DNA of 64,000 bases from an uncultured Mycoplasmataceae bacterium (GTDB lineage: Bacteria; Bacillota_I; Bacilli_A; Mycoplasmatales; Hepatoplasmataceae), in NCBI GenBank assembly GCA_947330515.1, contig CAMZOE010000010.1:21883-85882 (forward strand), written 5' to 3'. Below, in pieces: positions 54,913 through 64,000 of this stretch. Each line of letters starts with the position of its first letter. Position 1 is the stretch's first letter. The notes under the pieces are model-generated. The model saw nothing but the letters and a program-made list of their open reading frames with translations, was not told where the DNA came from and searched no databases. A program made the position numbers and the translations under genes.

Positions 54913-55477
54913 TATTTGACGCTCCTTTAAATTTAGTACCAAAAGGCATACCTAAACGTTTAAGCATTTCATAAACGTGCTCATTTTCTGTTGAAGATGT
55001 TACCATGGTAATATCTAATCCTTTAATGGTTTTAACTTTATCATATTCAATTTCAGGGAAAATAATATGTTCTTTGATTCCTAAAGTATAATTACCAAAT
55101 TGATCAAATGAATTACTATTTAAACCTCTAAAATCACGAATACGTGGTAAAGAAATAGAAATTAATTTATCTAAAAAATCATACATTTTTTGTCCTCTTA
55201 AAGTTACTTTAACTCCAATTGGCATATCTTGTCTTAATTTAAATGTAGCAATTGATTTCTTTGCTTTAGTAGTAATTGGAAATTGTCCTGTAATTAATGC
55301 TAGTTCTTTTTGAGCATCTTGAATGATACTTTTATCATTAACTGCTTTTCCTAAACCCATATTAATTACTATTTTTTCAATCTTTGGAACTTGCATTATG
55401 TTAAGATTGAAATCTTTTTTTAAAGAAGGAACAATTTCAGTTTTATATTTATCATATAGTCTTGATTCTATACCCAT
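54905..55477 (-). CDS. rplE: 50S ribosomal protein L5
   Basis: 190 aa. 5S rRNA-binding protein. [47 protein letters not shown] and [30 protein letters not shown] are diagnostic. Confidence 0.98.
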   Translation of the reverse strand: MGIESRLYDKYKTEIVPSLKKDFNLNIMQVPKIEKIVINMGLGKAVNDKSIIQDAQKELALITGQFPITTKAKKSIATFKLRQDMPIGVKVTLRGQKMYDFLDKLISISLPRIRDFRGLNSNSFDQFGNYTLGIKEHIIFPEIEYDKVKTIKGLDITMVTSSTENEHVYEMLKRLGMPFGTKFKGASNNG

Positions 55478-55498
55478 AATTAAATGTTTTCCTTCCTC

Positions 55499-55828
55499 TT
55501 ATATATCTTGATTATTTTTTTTCAAGAATCTAATTTTATTTTTTTTACCTGATTTTTCATTGATTTCATAACGATAACCAACTTTTGAGGCAACTACATT
55601 TTTCCCTTTTCCTTCGACAACCATTACATTAGAAACATCAATTGGTCCTTCTTGTTTAATGATTCCACCTTCGGGATTTATTTGTGTAGGTTTTTTATGA
55701 TAAGTTTTAATGTTGATTCCTTCAACAATAACTTTTTTTGTTTCAGAGTTAGTTTCAATTACAACTCCAATTTTTCCCTTATCTTTTCCTGCAATAACAA
55801 CTACACGATCACTTTTTTTAACTCTCAT
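55499..55828 (-). CDS. rplX: 50S ribosomal protein L24
   Basis: 109 aa. Assembly initiator. The KOW motif is in KKSDRVVVIAGKDKGKIGVVIE, with INPEGGIIKQEGPIDVSNV following. ATG at 55828 is preferred to an upstream in-frame start at 55858 because GGAGAAGG lies just before it. Confidence 0.97.
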   Translation of the reverse strand: MRVKKSDRVVVIAGKDKGKIGVVIETNSETKKVIVEGINIKTYHKKPTQINPEGGIIKQEGPIDVSNVMVVEGKGKNVVASKVGYRYEINEKSGKKNKIRFLKKNNQDI

Positions 55829-55838
55829 AACCTTCTCC

Positions 55839-56207
55839 TTAAAGAACTTCTTGAGCAAGTGAAATTACTCTTGAGTAACCCTTTTCTCTTAATTCTCTTG
55901 CTACTGGTCCAAAGATACGAGTTCCTCTTGGTGTTTTATCATCTTTAATAATAACTGCAGCGTTATCATCAAAACGAACAATTTCACCAGTATTACGTCT
56001 TAAAGGATATTTTGTACGAACTATAACAGCTTTTACAACTTGTCCTTTTTTAACCATTCCATGTGGTTGAGCAGATTTAACTGTACAAACAACAATATCA
56101 CCAACTGAAGAAAATTTACGATGTGATCCACCTAAATTTCTAATAATTAGTAATTCTTTTGCTCCTGAATTATCAGCTACATTAACTCTAGTTTCTTGTT
56201 GAAGCAT
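55839..56207 (-). CDS. rplN: 50S ribosomal protein L14
   Basis: 122 aa, canonical. [81 protein letters not shown] are diagnostic. Confidence 0.99.
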   Translation of the reverse strand: MLQQETRVNVADNSGAKELLIIRNLGGSHRKFSSVGDIVVCTVKSAQPHGMVKKGQVVKAVIVRTKYPLRRNTGEIVRFDDNAAVIIKDDKTPRGTRIFGPVARELREKGYSRVISLAQEVL

Positions 56208-56208
56208 A

Positions 56209-56472
56209 CTATTTAGCCACCTTTTGTCTCTCTTTTACTTCTACTAATCTGAAGTATTTAGATTTAGAGTATAGTTTTGTTTCCATGATTGATACTTTAT
56301 CGCCAATTTTAGCTTCTCCATATTCATCATGCGCTTTAAATTTTTTAGAATATTTTACACGTTTTTGATATAAAGGATGTTTACGGTAAGTGTCAACTTG
56401 AACGGTAATTGTTTTGTCCATTTTATCTGAAGTAACAACCCCAATATAAACTTTTCTGTTATTTCTTTCCAT
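56209..56472 (-). CDS. rpsQ: 30S ribosomal protein S17
   Basis: 87 aa, an OB fold. [39 protein letters not shown] and [26 protein letters not shown] are typical. Confidence 0.98.
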   Translation of the reverse strand: MERNNRKVYIGVVTSDKMDKTITVQVDTYRKHPLYQKRVKYSKKFKAHDEYGEAKIGDKVSIMETKLYSKSKYFRLVEVKERQKVAK

Positions 56473-56473
56473 T

Positions 56474-56719
56474 TTATTTTCCTTTTATAGCTTTTTTATT
56501 TTTTGCTTTTGCAACAACTTTTGGGCTATCTTTTTCTTTAATTACTGTAAATACTCTTGCAATATCTTTTCTCACTTGTGTTAGTTCATGAGTTTCATTT
56601 AATTGACCTGTTTCTGCTTGAAATCTTAATCTCATAAATTGACCTTTTAAAATTGAAATTTCTTTTAGAAGCTCAGGTTTTGATTTTGCTCTTAGTTTTT
56701 CTATATCTTTTTTAGCCAT
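56474..56719 (-). CDS. rpmC: 50S ribosomal protein L29
   Basis: 81 aa, slightly longer than the usual 65. Helical hairpin near the exit tunnel: [32 protein letters not shown] and [15 protein letters not shown], then a basic tail [12 protein letters not shown]. The start overlaps rplP by 8 nt. Confidence 0.97.
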   Translation of the reverse strand: MAKKDIEKLRAKSKPELLKEISILKGQFMRLRFQAETGQLNETHELTQVRKDIARVFTVIKEKDSPKVVAKAKNKKAIKGK

Positions 56720-57131
56720 TTAAATCATCCTTTTTAACTACCTTACATATAATTGGTAATTTATGTTGTCCAAGTCTTAATGCTTCTAAAGCATCTGCTT
56801 CATTATGAAAATCAACTTCAAATAAAATCATTTTAGGTTTTACAACGGCAACGTATCTATCAACACTACCTTTACCTTTTCCCATACGAACTTCTAAAGG
56901 TTTTTTAGTAAGTGCATTATGAGGAAATATTCTTATTCAAATTTTTCCACCACGTTTCATATGTCTAACAATTGCTTTTCTGGCAGATTCTATTTGTCTT
57001 GCATCTACTCAACCAGCTGTTTGTGCTTGAATAGCATATCTCCCAAATTCAATTGTTGTTCCACGTTTGGCTTTTCCTTCATAAGAAACACGAAATGGTT
57101 TTCTGTATTTAGTTCTTTTAGGTTGTAACAT
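56712..57131 (-). CDS. rplP: 50S ribosomal protein L16
   Basis: 139 aa. Binds near the A site of the 50S subunit. [80 protein letters not shown] are diagnostic. The ATG shares a base with the rpsC stop. Confidence 0.98.
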
Positions 57132-57955
57132 TATTTAGCACCATCCCCAGAATTTGTTTTACCACCATTATTCGGTCTATTATTATTGTTTGATCTATTA
57201 TTATTATTTGATCTATTATTATTATTTGATCTACCATTATTTGGTCTATTGTTGTTATATCTTTTTTTGTAAGGTTTTCTTTCTTCCTCAATCATTGTTA
57301 CTGGTTTGTTTCCTAAAATTTCTGATTTAGAAATTCAAACTTTTACCCCAATAACACCATAAGTTGTTTTAGCTTCTGCGATTGAAAAATCAATATCGTT
57401 TCTAAATGTTTGTAAAGGAACAACTCCACGAGAATAACCTTCTGAACGAGCCATTTCAACTCCGTTAAGTCTTCCAGAAACTTTAGTTTTAACTCCTAAA
57501 GCTCCAGCTTTCATAACTCTCGCAATCATTTTCTTTTGAATAATTCTAAAAGGAACACGATTTTCTAAAGCAATTGCGATTTCATTAGCAACTAATTGTG
57601 CTGATAAATCTGCTCTAGGAATTTCTTTAACATTTAATTCAATGTTTTTGTTTTTATCTTTTAAAACTTTTTTAATTGCAATGTTGATTTCTTTTATATT
57701 TGATCCATCTTTTCCTAAAATAATTCCAGGACGGGCAGTATAAATATCAACACTTATTTTATTATTTTTAGCAATTCTATTAATTACTATTCTTCCGATA
57801 AAATATTTTCTTTCAAGTGGTTTGAAATAATTTCTAATTTTTTTATCTTCACCAAGAAATTTAGCTCAATCTTTATTATCAGAAGGATATCATGTTGCAT
57901 TTCAAGGTTTAGTAATTCCTAAACGAATCGCATTTGGATTTGCTTTTTGACCCAT
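57131..57955 (-). CDS. rpsC: 30S ribosomal protein S3 with Asn-rich repeat tail
   Basis: 274 aa; the core is about 215-230. [21 protein letters not shown] at the start, the KH motif [16 protein letters not shown], and [31 protein letters not shown]. After about residue 235 an added tail of RSNNNN units follows, ending [11 protein letters not shown]. The tail matches an 18-bp tandem repeat in the DNA. Confidence 0.98.
57176..57255 (-). repeat. 18-bp tandem repeat encoding RSNNNN in S3
   Basis: About four units with the core TTATTATTATTTGATCTA, some with changes (G in one unit, CC in another). In frame with rpsC, so slippage would alter tail length without breaking the gene. Confidence 0.85.
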
Positions 57956-57957
57956 GA

Positions 57958-58302
57958 CTATCTCCCTTTTCTTTCATCAGAAACAACTACTTCTAAAATT
58001 GTTGTTCTTTTTCTTTTAAGATCTGCTCTTCCTTTTGCTCTAGGTCTAAATCTTTTTAAAGTTGGACCTTCGTTTGCTACTGTACGACTTACAAATAATT
58101 TATCCGCAAGCATTCCATGATTTTCTGTTGCATTAGCAATAGCAGAATTCAATGTTTTTAATACTAATGGTGCAGCTTTTTTATTTGTTTGTTCTAAAAT
58201 AGCAATGGCTTCAATAGTATTTTTGTTTCTAATTAACTCTAATACTAAATTCACCTTTTGTGAAGAGATACGTAAATATTTTGTTGATGCTTTTGCTTCC
58301 AT
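57958..58302 (-). CDS. rplV: 50S ribosomal protein L22
   Basis: 114 aa. Lines the exit tunnel. KYLRISSQKVNLVLELIRNK, NSAIANATENHGMLADKLFVSRTVANEGPTLKRFRPRAKGRA match the family, including the tunnel loop. Confidence 0.98.
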   Translation of the reverse strand: MEAKASTKYLRISSQKVNLVLELIRNKNTIEAIAILEQTNKKAAPLVLKTLNSAIANATENHGMLADKLFVSRTVANEGPTLKRFRPRAKGRADLKRKRTTILEVVVSDERKGR

Positions 58303-58314
58303 TTTTATTTTCTC

Positions 58315-58590
58315 CTATCTCTTTTTCTTTTTATCTGCGCCGTGTCCACCGAATTTTCTCGTTGGAGCGAATTCACCAAGTTTATGTCCTACCATATCTT
58401 CAATGATATAAACATTAACAAAATCTCTACCATTATGAACTTGGAATGTTAATCCAATAAAATTAGGGAAGATTGTAGATCTTCTTGATCATGTTTTAAT
58501 TGGTTTCTTTGATTTTGATTCAACAGCTGCTTCAACTTTTTTTCTTAAATGCTCATCGATAAACGGTGCTTTTTTTAATGATCTTGACAT
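58315..58590 (-). CDS. rpsS: 30S ribosomal protein S19
   Basis: 91 aa. Head protein. [45 protein letters not shown] and [17 protein letters not shown] are diagnostic. The ATG shares a base with the rplB stop (TAATG). Confidence 0.98.
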
Positions 58591-59441
58591 TATTTTTTAC
58601 CATTCCTTCTTTTAATGATGTATTTATTTGAAGCTTTATTAGCTTTACGTGTTTTAACACCCATTGCTTTTTTACCTCAAGGAGTCATTGGAGATTTTCT
58701 ACCAACTGGTGATTTTCCTTCTCCTCCTCCATGGGGATGATCATTAGGATTCATTACAGACCCTCTAACTGTTGGTCTAATTCCTTTATGACGATTACGT
58801 CCTGCTTTTCCAATTCTTTCTAGTGAATGAGCAGCATTTGAAACTTCCCCGATTGTAGCTCTATTAGATGCTAAGATTTTTCTTCTTTCACCTGATGCAA
58901 GCCTAACAATTACATATCTTTCAGATTCATCTTTTCCAAGTAATTGAGCAGATGTTCCGGCAGTTCTAATTAATTGTCCACCTTTTTTAGGTTTTAATTC
59001 AATATTATGAATTATTGTCCCTTCAGGCATGTTTTCCATTGCACAAGAATTTCCTTCTGCAATTTCAACTTCTTCTCCTGATAAAACAGTTTGTCCAACT
59101 TTCATATTTTTAGTGGCTAAAATATAACGTTTTTCACCATCTAAATAATGTAGTAAAGCAATAAAAGCAGTTCTATTTGGATCGTATTCAATTGATGCTA
59201 CTTTTGCAGGAACATTGTCTTTGTTTCTTTTAAAATCAATAATACGATATCTTCTTTTAACTCCTCCACCTTTATGACGAACAGTTATTGAACCTGAATT
59301 ATTACGACCTGATTTTTTATTTAAAGGTACTAAAAGGCTTTTTTCTGGTTTATCGGTAGTAATTGTATTTTTATAAATAACAACTGATGAATTTCTTCTA
59401 CCAGGTGATGTTGGTTTATACTTTTTTATTTGTTGTGCCAT
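58590..59441 (-). CDS. rplB: 50S ribosomal protein L2
   Basis: 283 aa, standard. Essential for subunit association and peptidyl transfer. [44 protein letters not shown] and [35 protein letters not shown], which includes the functional His; the Trp there is TGA. Confidence 0.98.
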
Positions 59442-59450
59442 AATTACTCC

Positions 59451-59822
59451 TTATTTTTTACCATTCATAATTTTATCTGTATTGATAATTTTTAATCTTG
59501 ATTTTTTCTTACCTTTTTCGTTGTTTTCAACACCTTGAGAACCATATATTGGAATTGATCCCTCGGAAAGATATACCATAGCTTTTTTATAACCTCTAGT
59601 TTTTCCTTCATATTTACCAAGACGTTTAGCTTTAGGTTTTACTACTTGCATTCTGATTTTAGAAATTTTAACATTTGAATTAGCAAAAATAATTAAGATA
59701 GCTCTTTTAACATCTGTTTTAGTTGCTTTTTTATTTACTTCAAATGAATAAACATTATTTTCTAAAAGACTTGAAGATTTTTCAGTAATTATTGGTTTGA
59801 TAATAATATCATTTATATTCAT
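59451..59822 (-). CDS. rplW: 50S ribosomal protein L23
   Basis: 123 aa. Docking site for trigger factor and SRP at the tunnel exit. IIKPIITEKSSSLLENNVYSFEVNKKATKTDVKRAI is typical; the C-terminus (residues about 95-123) is extended and basic. ATG at 59822 is chosen; a TTG nine bases earlier is too close to the GGGG ribosome site. Confidence 0.97.
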   Translation of the reverse strand: MNINDIIIKPIITEKSSSLLENNVYSFEVNKKATKTDVKRAILIIFANSNVKISKIRMQVVKPKAKRLGKYEGKTRGYKKAMVYLSEGSIPIYGSQGVENNEKGKKKSRLKIINTDKIMNGKK

Positions 59823-59823
59823 T

Positions 59824-60456
59824 TTATTCAAGCCCCTTTTCTACTAACTTTAATACTTCTTGAGAAGAGAAAATAACATCAGAATTAATAATATCTTCTA
59901 AAGTTAATTCTTTAAATGGTACAGCAAGAACATTCCCTAAATTTCTTGATGATAGGTATGTTTTGTAATCTGATTTATCACCTTTTAAAAGAATAATGAT
60001 TTTTTTATCTTCACTTTTAAAGTTTTTTAGCATTTGAACAAAATCTGATGTTTTTGGATGATTAAACTCAATTGCATCAAAAACGATGATTTCATTATCT
60101 TTTGCTTTTTGTGATCAACCTGATTTAAAAGCTAATTTTCTAACTTTTTTATTTACTTTAAGAGTATAGTTTTCCATTCCTGTTGGTCCGAAAACAACTC
60201 CCCCACCTCTTCATTGTGGTGAACGGATTGAACCTTGTCTAGCTCTCCCTGTTCCTTTTTGTTTTCAAGGTTTTCTTCCTCCACCAGAAACTTCAGTTCT
60301 AGTTTTTGTTTTTTTAGTTCCTTGACGTTTTGCAGCTCTTTCAGAAAGAATTAAATCAAACATTGCTTGATTATGTGGTTCGATTCCAAATACTTCATTA
60401 CTTATTTCAATTTTAGAAACTTCTTTTCCTAAAACATTAAATACTTTTAATTCCAT
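59824..60456 (-). CDS. rplD: 50S ribosomal protein L4
   Basis: 210 aa. Exit-tunnel protein. [63 protein letters not shown] forms the tunnel loop and is diagnostic. Three bases separate it from rplC. Confidence 0.98.
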
Positions 60457-60459
60457 AAT

Positions 60460-61383
60460 TTAGTTCTCCCCCTCTTTTTCTTCTTTTGCTTTAACTGTTT
60501 CTTTTGCTTTAGTAACAGATTTTCTTAGTTCATCTAAAGAAAGTTTGTTTGAATTACTAATTCCAAGTTCTTGCGCTTGAGTTAATAATTCTTTTTGCTC
60601 TTGAAGTTCTTTATCATGAATTTCTTTTGCAGCAACAATAGCTTCTTTCATTTCCTCAATTGACATTTTTGAATTTAATGAAGCTGAATATTTTTTACCT
60701 TCTTCGATAAGTTCATTTTTGATTTTTTCTTGTTGTAAATTAACTAAAGAATAATCAGTTAATAATGTTGATTTTTTAATTGATTCTTTAATAATTACAT
60801 AAGATTTATTAGGACCTGGAATTGATCCTTTAATTAAAACATAATTATTTTCTAAATCAATTTTTAAAATTGGTAAATTTTGAATTGTTTTTTGTTCACT
60901 ACCCATATGTCCAGGTAATTTTTTAGTTTTTTTAACTGTTCCACGGATATCTCCTAAAGAACCTGAACCCCTATGATATTTAGAACCATGGGCTTTTGGA
61001 CCAATACTATAATTATGTCTTTTTATTGATCCTTGAAATCCTTTACCTTTTGAAATACCAGTAACATCTACATAAGTATTTTCTTCAAATATAGAAGCTT
61101 GAATTGTTGAACCAGGTTCAAACCCTTCCATATTACGAATTTCTTTTATAAAATATTTTGGAGTTGCATTAACTTTTTTAAATTGTCCTTGATCAGGTTT
61201 ATTTGTTCTTGAGATTTTTTTATCCTCATAACCTAACTTAAGTGCAACATATCCATCTGATTCTTGAGTTTTAGCTTGTAAAACAACATTTGGTTTAACT
61301 TCAATAACTGTTACAGGAATTGCTTTCCCATCAGCGCTAAACACATGTGTCATTCCGGCTTTTCTTCCTAGAATACCTTTCAT
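60460..61383 (-). CDS. rplC: 50S ribosomal protein L3 with added C-terminal domain
   Basis: 307 aa; L3 is usually about 210. Core: [66 protein letters not shown]. Residues about 205-307 are extra and contain two similar helix-turn-helix units, [20 protein letters not shown] (235-254) and [20 protein letters not shown], reminiscent of SAP/HeH folds. The ATG at 61383 is preferred (GGAG eight bases upstream) over one at 61416. Confidence 0.97.
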   Translation of the reverse strand: MKGILGRKAGMTHVFSADGKAIPVTVIEVKPNVVLQAKTQESDGYVALKLGYEDKKISRTNKPDQGQFKKVNATPKYFIKEIRNMEGFEPGSTIQASIFEENTYVDVTGISKGKGFQGSIKRHNYSIGPKAHGSKYHRGSGSLGDIRGTVKKTKKLPGHMGSEQKTIQNLPILKIDLENNYVLIKGSIPGPNKSYVIIKESIKKSTLLTDYSLVNLQQEKIKNELIEEGKKYSASLNSKMSIEEMKEAIVAAKEIHDKELQEQKELLTQAQELGISNSNKLSLDELRKSVTKAKETVKAKEEKEGEN

Positions 61384-61480
61384 AATATATTCTCCATTCA
61401 TTGGCTTTTTATTCATTGTTTTTTCATGTAAAACATAAAAAAATTAAATAAAAGCTTGACACTAAATAGTTTTTAAACGA

Positions 61481-61792
61481 TTAAACGTTTTTTATTTGAA
61501 CTGTAACTCCTGTAGGAATAGCTATCCTATTCAATTTATCAATAGTTTCTTTATTGTAATTATGAATACCAACTAAACGTTTATGTGTTCTTAGTTCAAA
61601 TTGTTCTCTAGATTTTTTATATTTATGTACAGCTCTTAAAACTGTAAATACTTCTCTATGAGTCGGTAATGGAACTGGTCCATAAATATCCGCACCCGTA
61701 GATTTAACTACATCAATTATTTTTTTTGTAGTTGCATCTATTAAATTTGAATCATATGATTTTAATTTAATTCTAATTTCGTTACTTTCCAT
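61481..61792 (-). CDS. rpsJ: 30S ribosomal protein S10
   Basis: 103 aa. First gene of the S10-spc cluster. IRIKLKSYDSNLIDATTKKII, GPVPLPTHREVFTVLRAVHKYKKSREQFELRTHKRLV are diagnostic. ATG at 61792 with AAGGAA seven bases upstream is used rather than an earlier in-frame start at 61813. Confidence 0.98.
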   Translation of the reverse strand: MESNEIRIKLKSYDSNLIDATTKKIIDVVKSTGADIYGPVPLPTHREVFTVLRAVHKYKKSREQFELRTHKRLVGIHNYNKETIDKLNRIAIPTGVTVQIKNV

Positions 61793-61840
61793 GAAATTTC
61801 CTTTTTTTTCCACTATTTTGTGTGTGTCAATTAAGGTACT

Positions 61841-61849
61841 TTAATACCA
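61841..61849 (-). promoter_or_regulatory. Possible extended -10 box of the S10 operon
   Basis: TGGTATTAA on the minus strand fits a TGn-extended -10 element, about 50 bases before rpsJ. No -35 at good spacing. The sequence lies within GGTATTAAAGTACC, a partial palindrome. Confidence 0.3.
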
Positions 61850-61900
61850 TTTTTATTTTATCAAAAAATGAAGAAAAAAAAATTTTTTTTTATATAATTT

Positions 61901-61959
61901 AAAAAGAAAAAAATTCATTATAAATAGGTTTACTTTTTAATACCTTAATATAATGAATA
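61901..61959 (-). terminator. Terminator upstream of the S10 operon
   Basis: ATTCATTATA pairs with TATAATGAAT, with an inner AGGT/ACCT stem, and is followed on the minus strand by TTTTTTCTTTTT. It ends the transcript of the 288-aa membrane protein gene. Confidence 0.8.
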
Positions 61960-62001
61960 TTTATTTTTTTCTTAATACAATTAAAACTTTTTTTCTATAA
62001 A

Positions 62002-62868
62002 TTAGTTTTTTTCTACTTCTTTTGTTTCACTATCAATAGTTTTATTTATTGAATTCTTTTCTTTGTTTTTTTTCTCTGGTTTAATTTGTTTTTCAACAAC
62101 GCTTTTAAAAAACTCTTCTGGAACAACAAAACTTTTTTTAGATTTTTTCATTTCATCTAAATCATGAATAGATATTGTTTCTTTTGCTAAACTAGTTTTA
62201 TTTGCCCAATTTCATTCACCATAAAAAGGAAATTCTGGATACATTCCACTTCAAACAGCTTTATTATCATTTCTCTTAAAATTAATATAAAAAATCTTTT
62301 CAATATGATCATCATCTTTAGAATTTACCACTAATGTTGATAATCTAACATTATTTTCTTTAACATTTATTAAAACATTATAAATAAAGAAGCTTAAAAA
62401 GTTTTCTTCATTTTCTTCAATTTTATGAGATCTTTCCAAAACTTCAATACTAAGTTTTAATTTTCAATCGAAAGGATTACTTTTATCTCAACTAATTTCA
62501 TTCATTTCTAAATGAAATATTTCTTGAGGAGTAATAATTTCAGAATTCCATCCTGATTTAATTTTAATTTCATTAACAACACAAATTTTTGATGAAACAA
62601 TGTTTGAACCTCAAAAATTATGTAAATATCTTTTAATATAAATTCTAACAAGTAATGGTTTTAAAAAATGAATAAAAACAATTAAGAATAAAACAATTAA
62701 TGTAAAAATTTCTGAATAAAATTTAATTACTTCTGATTTTTCTACAATTCCAGTAATTACAAAAATTCCAGAAATTAATGCTATAATGTGCAAAACAAAA
62801 CTTGTTTTTTCAATTATCTCATAAATAATTGAACCTTCTACATGATTAGTTTGATATTTCTTTTTAAT
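62002..62868 (-). CDS. Unrecognised two-TM membrane protein, probable AUU start
   Basis: 288 aa. Two TM helices near 22-43 and 50-72, then about 215 mostly soluble residues with a Lys/Glu-rich end. I do not recognise the family. The open frame has no suitable ATG; AAGGAG lies exactly six bases before an ATT at 62868, giving MKKKYQTNHVEGS. A TTG at 62793 would remove most of the first helix. Isolated between two terminators, so a single-gene transcript. Confidence 0.65.
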
Positions 62869-62942
62869 AAAAAACTCCTTTTTTTATGAATAATTCTTAT
62901 ATAAAATAATTTTTTTATATAATATAATTTTATCCAATAATG

Positions 62943-62985
62943 AATAAAAAAGCAAGACATATTATAAAATATGTCTTGCTTTTAT
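62943..62985 (-). terminator. Terminator of the PTS gene
   Basis: AAAAGCAAGACATAT and ATATGTCTTGCTTTT form a 15-bp perfect stem with a 6-base loop, followed on the minus strand by TTTATTC. Confidence 0.92.
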
Positions 62986-63013
62986 TTATTTAATTAATTA
63001 TTAAAATAAAATT

Positions 63014-64000
63014 TTAATCTAATAAATTATTTAGTGCTTGAACTAAAGAATCAACTTCTCCGTTTCAAATTAATTGGAAAGAATTTGCTCTTCCTACAAT
63101 ACTTTTAACATCTAGAGTTGTTATTTTTTCATCATCAACATTTTTTCTATTTTCTACTTTTATAGAAATTCTTGTAATATTACTTTTAATTGTTTTAACA
63201 TTACTTTTACCACCAAGAAAACCAAGTAATAATTTTGCAGTTTCTTTATCTTCTTCAGAAATTGTTACTTGTTGTTCTTCAAAAACTTCTTTTGATTTTG
63301 AGTATTCTTTTGTTTTAGTTTTTTCTTGAATAGGTGATGATTTTTGATCAGTTGTTTCTTTTTCAACAGTGGCTTTTTCAGCAGCGGCTTTTTTTGCTTT
63401 AGCTAATTCTTTTTGACGTTTTTTCTCTTCATGAAGTTTTTTATCTGCTTCTGCTTTTGCTTTAGCTTTTGCATGAGCTTCTTCACGTTTTTTTTCTTTT
63501 TCTTTTTCTAACGCTTCTTTTCTTGCTTTTTTGTCTGCTTCTTCTTTTGCTTTTGCTTGTGCGGCTTTTTTGTCTGCTTCTTCTTTAGCTTGTTGTTGTT
63601 CTTTTGCTTGTGCAGCTTTTTTATCAGCTTCTGCTTTAACTTGTTGTTGTGTTTTTGCTTGTGCAGCTTTTTTATCTTCTTCAATTTTATTTTGATCTAT
63701 TTGTGTTTCTAAAGTTTCTTTTAATTCTTTAAGAATTTCAAGAGCTTCTTCTACTTCTTTAACATCATTAGATTCATCAACTATTACTATTTCATCAGCA
63801 ATAATTTCTTTTGTTAAATTGTTGATTAATTGATACTCTTTTTCAACCGCTTCAACATTATAACTAACTTTTCCTGATTTCATATCTCTTAGTTCTGATT
63901 TTAGAAGATCGGCTTCTCCACCAAAAATAACTTGTAAATTTTTATCTTTACCTGAAACTCCTGCAGCTCCAAGTTCTTTTAATAAATCATCATGAACTAG
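63014..64000 (-). CDS. PTS glucose-family permease, C-terminal part, with Lys/Ala-rich linker and second EIIB-like domain
   Basis: 328 codons in the window; the 5' end lies beyond the right edge. Residues 1-36 of this part (LLKELGAAGVSGKDKNLQVIFGGEADLLKSEL) match the C-terminal half of a glucose-type EIIB domain. A long helical linker of DKKAAQAK/EEADKKA repeats follows (about 105-215). The end (AKLLLGFLGGKSNVKTIKSNITRISI to GRANSFQLIWNGEVDSL) has the shape of a second EIIB, but the phospho-accepting Cys before ITRLR is Asn (codon 63181-63179). So one active domain and one probably inactive domain. Sugar unknown. Confidence 0.7.
63359..63688 (-). repeat. Imperfect repeats coding the Lys/Ala/Glu linker of the PTS protein
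   Basis: Units such as ADKKAAQAKEQQQAKEE recur with small changes; the DNA shows repeated GCTTGTGCAGCTTTTTTATC-like blocks. The product resembles the helical spacer of TolA. Confidence 0.8.

Noticed and set aside
57176-57255. Short regular repeats resembling a CRISPR array
   Set aside because: Units are contiguous 18-mers without spacers and are in frame with rpsC.
61825-61830. TTGACA on the minus strand as the -35 of rpsJ
   Set aside because: The matching -10 position falls in an A run next to the ribosome site, so it cannot drive rpsJ.

Overview
The window is a strongly AT-rich piece of a Mollicutes (mycoplasma) chromosome that uses genetic code 4. Almost every gene here contains in-frame TGA codons at positions where Trp is expected; for example, S8 and S14 both end in a TGA-encoded Trp followed by TAG or TAA. 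A tRNA-Trp with anticodon TCA is present at 12282-12357. All CDS calls therefore read TGA as Trp. The LeuRS lacks its CP1 editing domain, a feature known from Mycoplasma mobile, so M. mobile or a close relative is a plausible source, but this is inference.

Layout, read mostly right to left because nearly all genes are on the minus strand. At 63014-64000 is the C-terminal part of a PTS glucose-type permease with an odd Lys/Ala-rich linker and a second, Cys-less EIIB-like domain. A two-TM orphan protein follows (62002-62868). The S10-spc cluster runs from rpsJ to infA (61792-49257) and ends in a strong terminator. A PnuC-like transporter gene then separates infA from rpmJ, genes normally adjacent. 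rpmJ-rpsM-rpsK-rpoA-rplQ continue into the ECF module ecfA1-ecfA2-ecfT and truA, followed by rplM-rpsI-tRNA-Ile.

From 41278 to 35609 lies one 1889-residue gene: a RecF/OLD-like ATPase head with degenerate catalytic motifs fused to more than 1200 residues of coiled coil. Next come leuS, trmB, tRNA-His, the t6A genes tsaE, tsaB and tsaD with asnS between them, folD, an RDD membrane protein, a UvrD/PcrA helicase and an overlapping orphan. The phosphate operon pstS-pstCA(fused)-pstB(extended)-phoU follows, then proS and a 1271-residue FtsX-type permease. After acpP, tRNA-Trp and an orphan membrane protein come the only two plus-strand genes, a tandem degV pair bounded by terminators. The left end holds an M42 peptidase, two small membrane-anchored proteins, tyrS, an ECF S component, and oppA-oppB-oppC-oppD (oppD cut by the edge).

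The genes are largely housekeeping: translation, tRNA charging and modification, protein secretion, and import of peptides, phosphate, vitamins and probably nicotinamide riboside or NMN. No insertion sequence, phage gene or CRISPR array was seen. The least explained items are the degenerate-ATPase coiled-coil giant, the PTS protein with duplicated EIIB, two probable AUU start codons, leaderless-looking promoters, and added tails on L3, S3, S5 and PstB.
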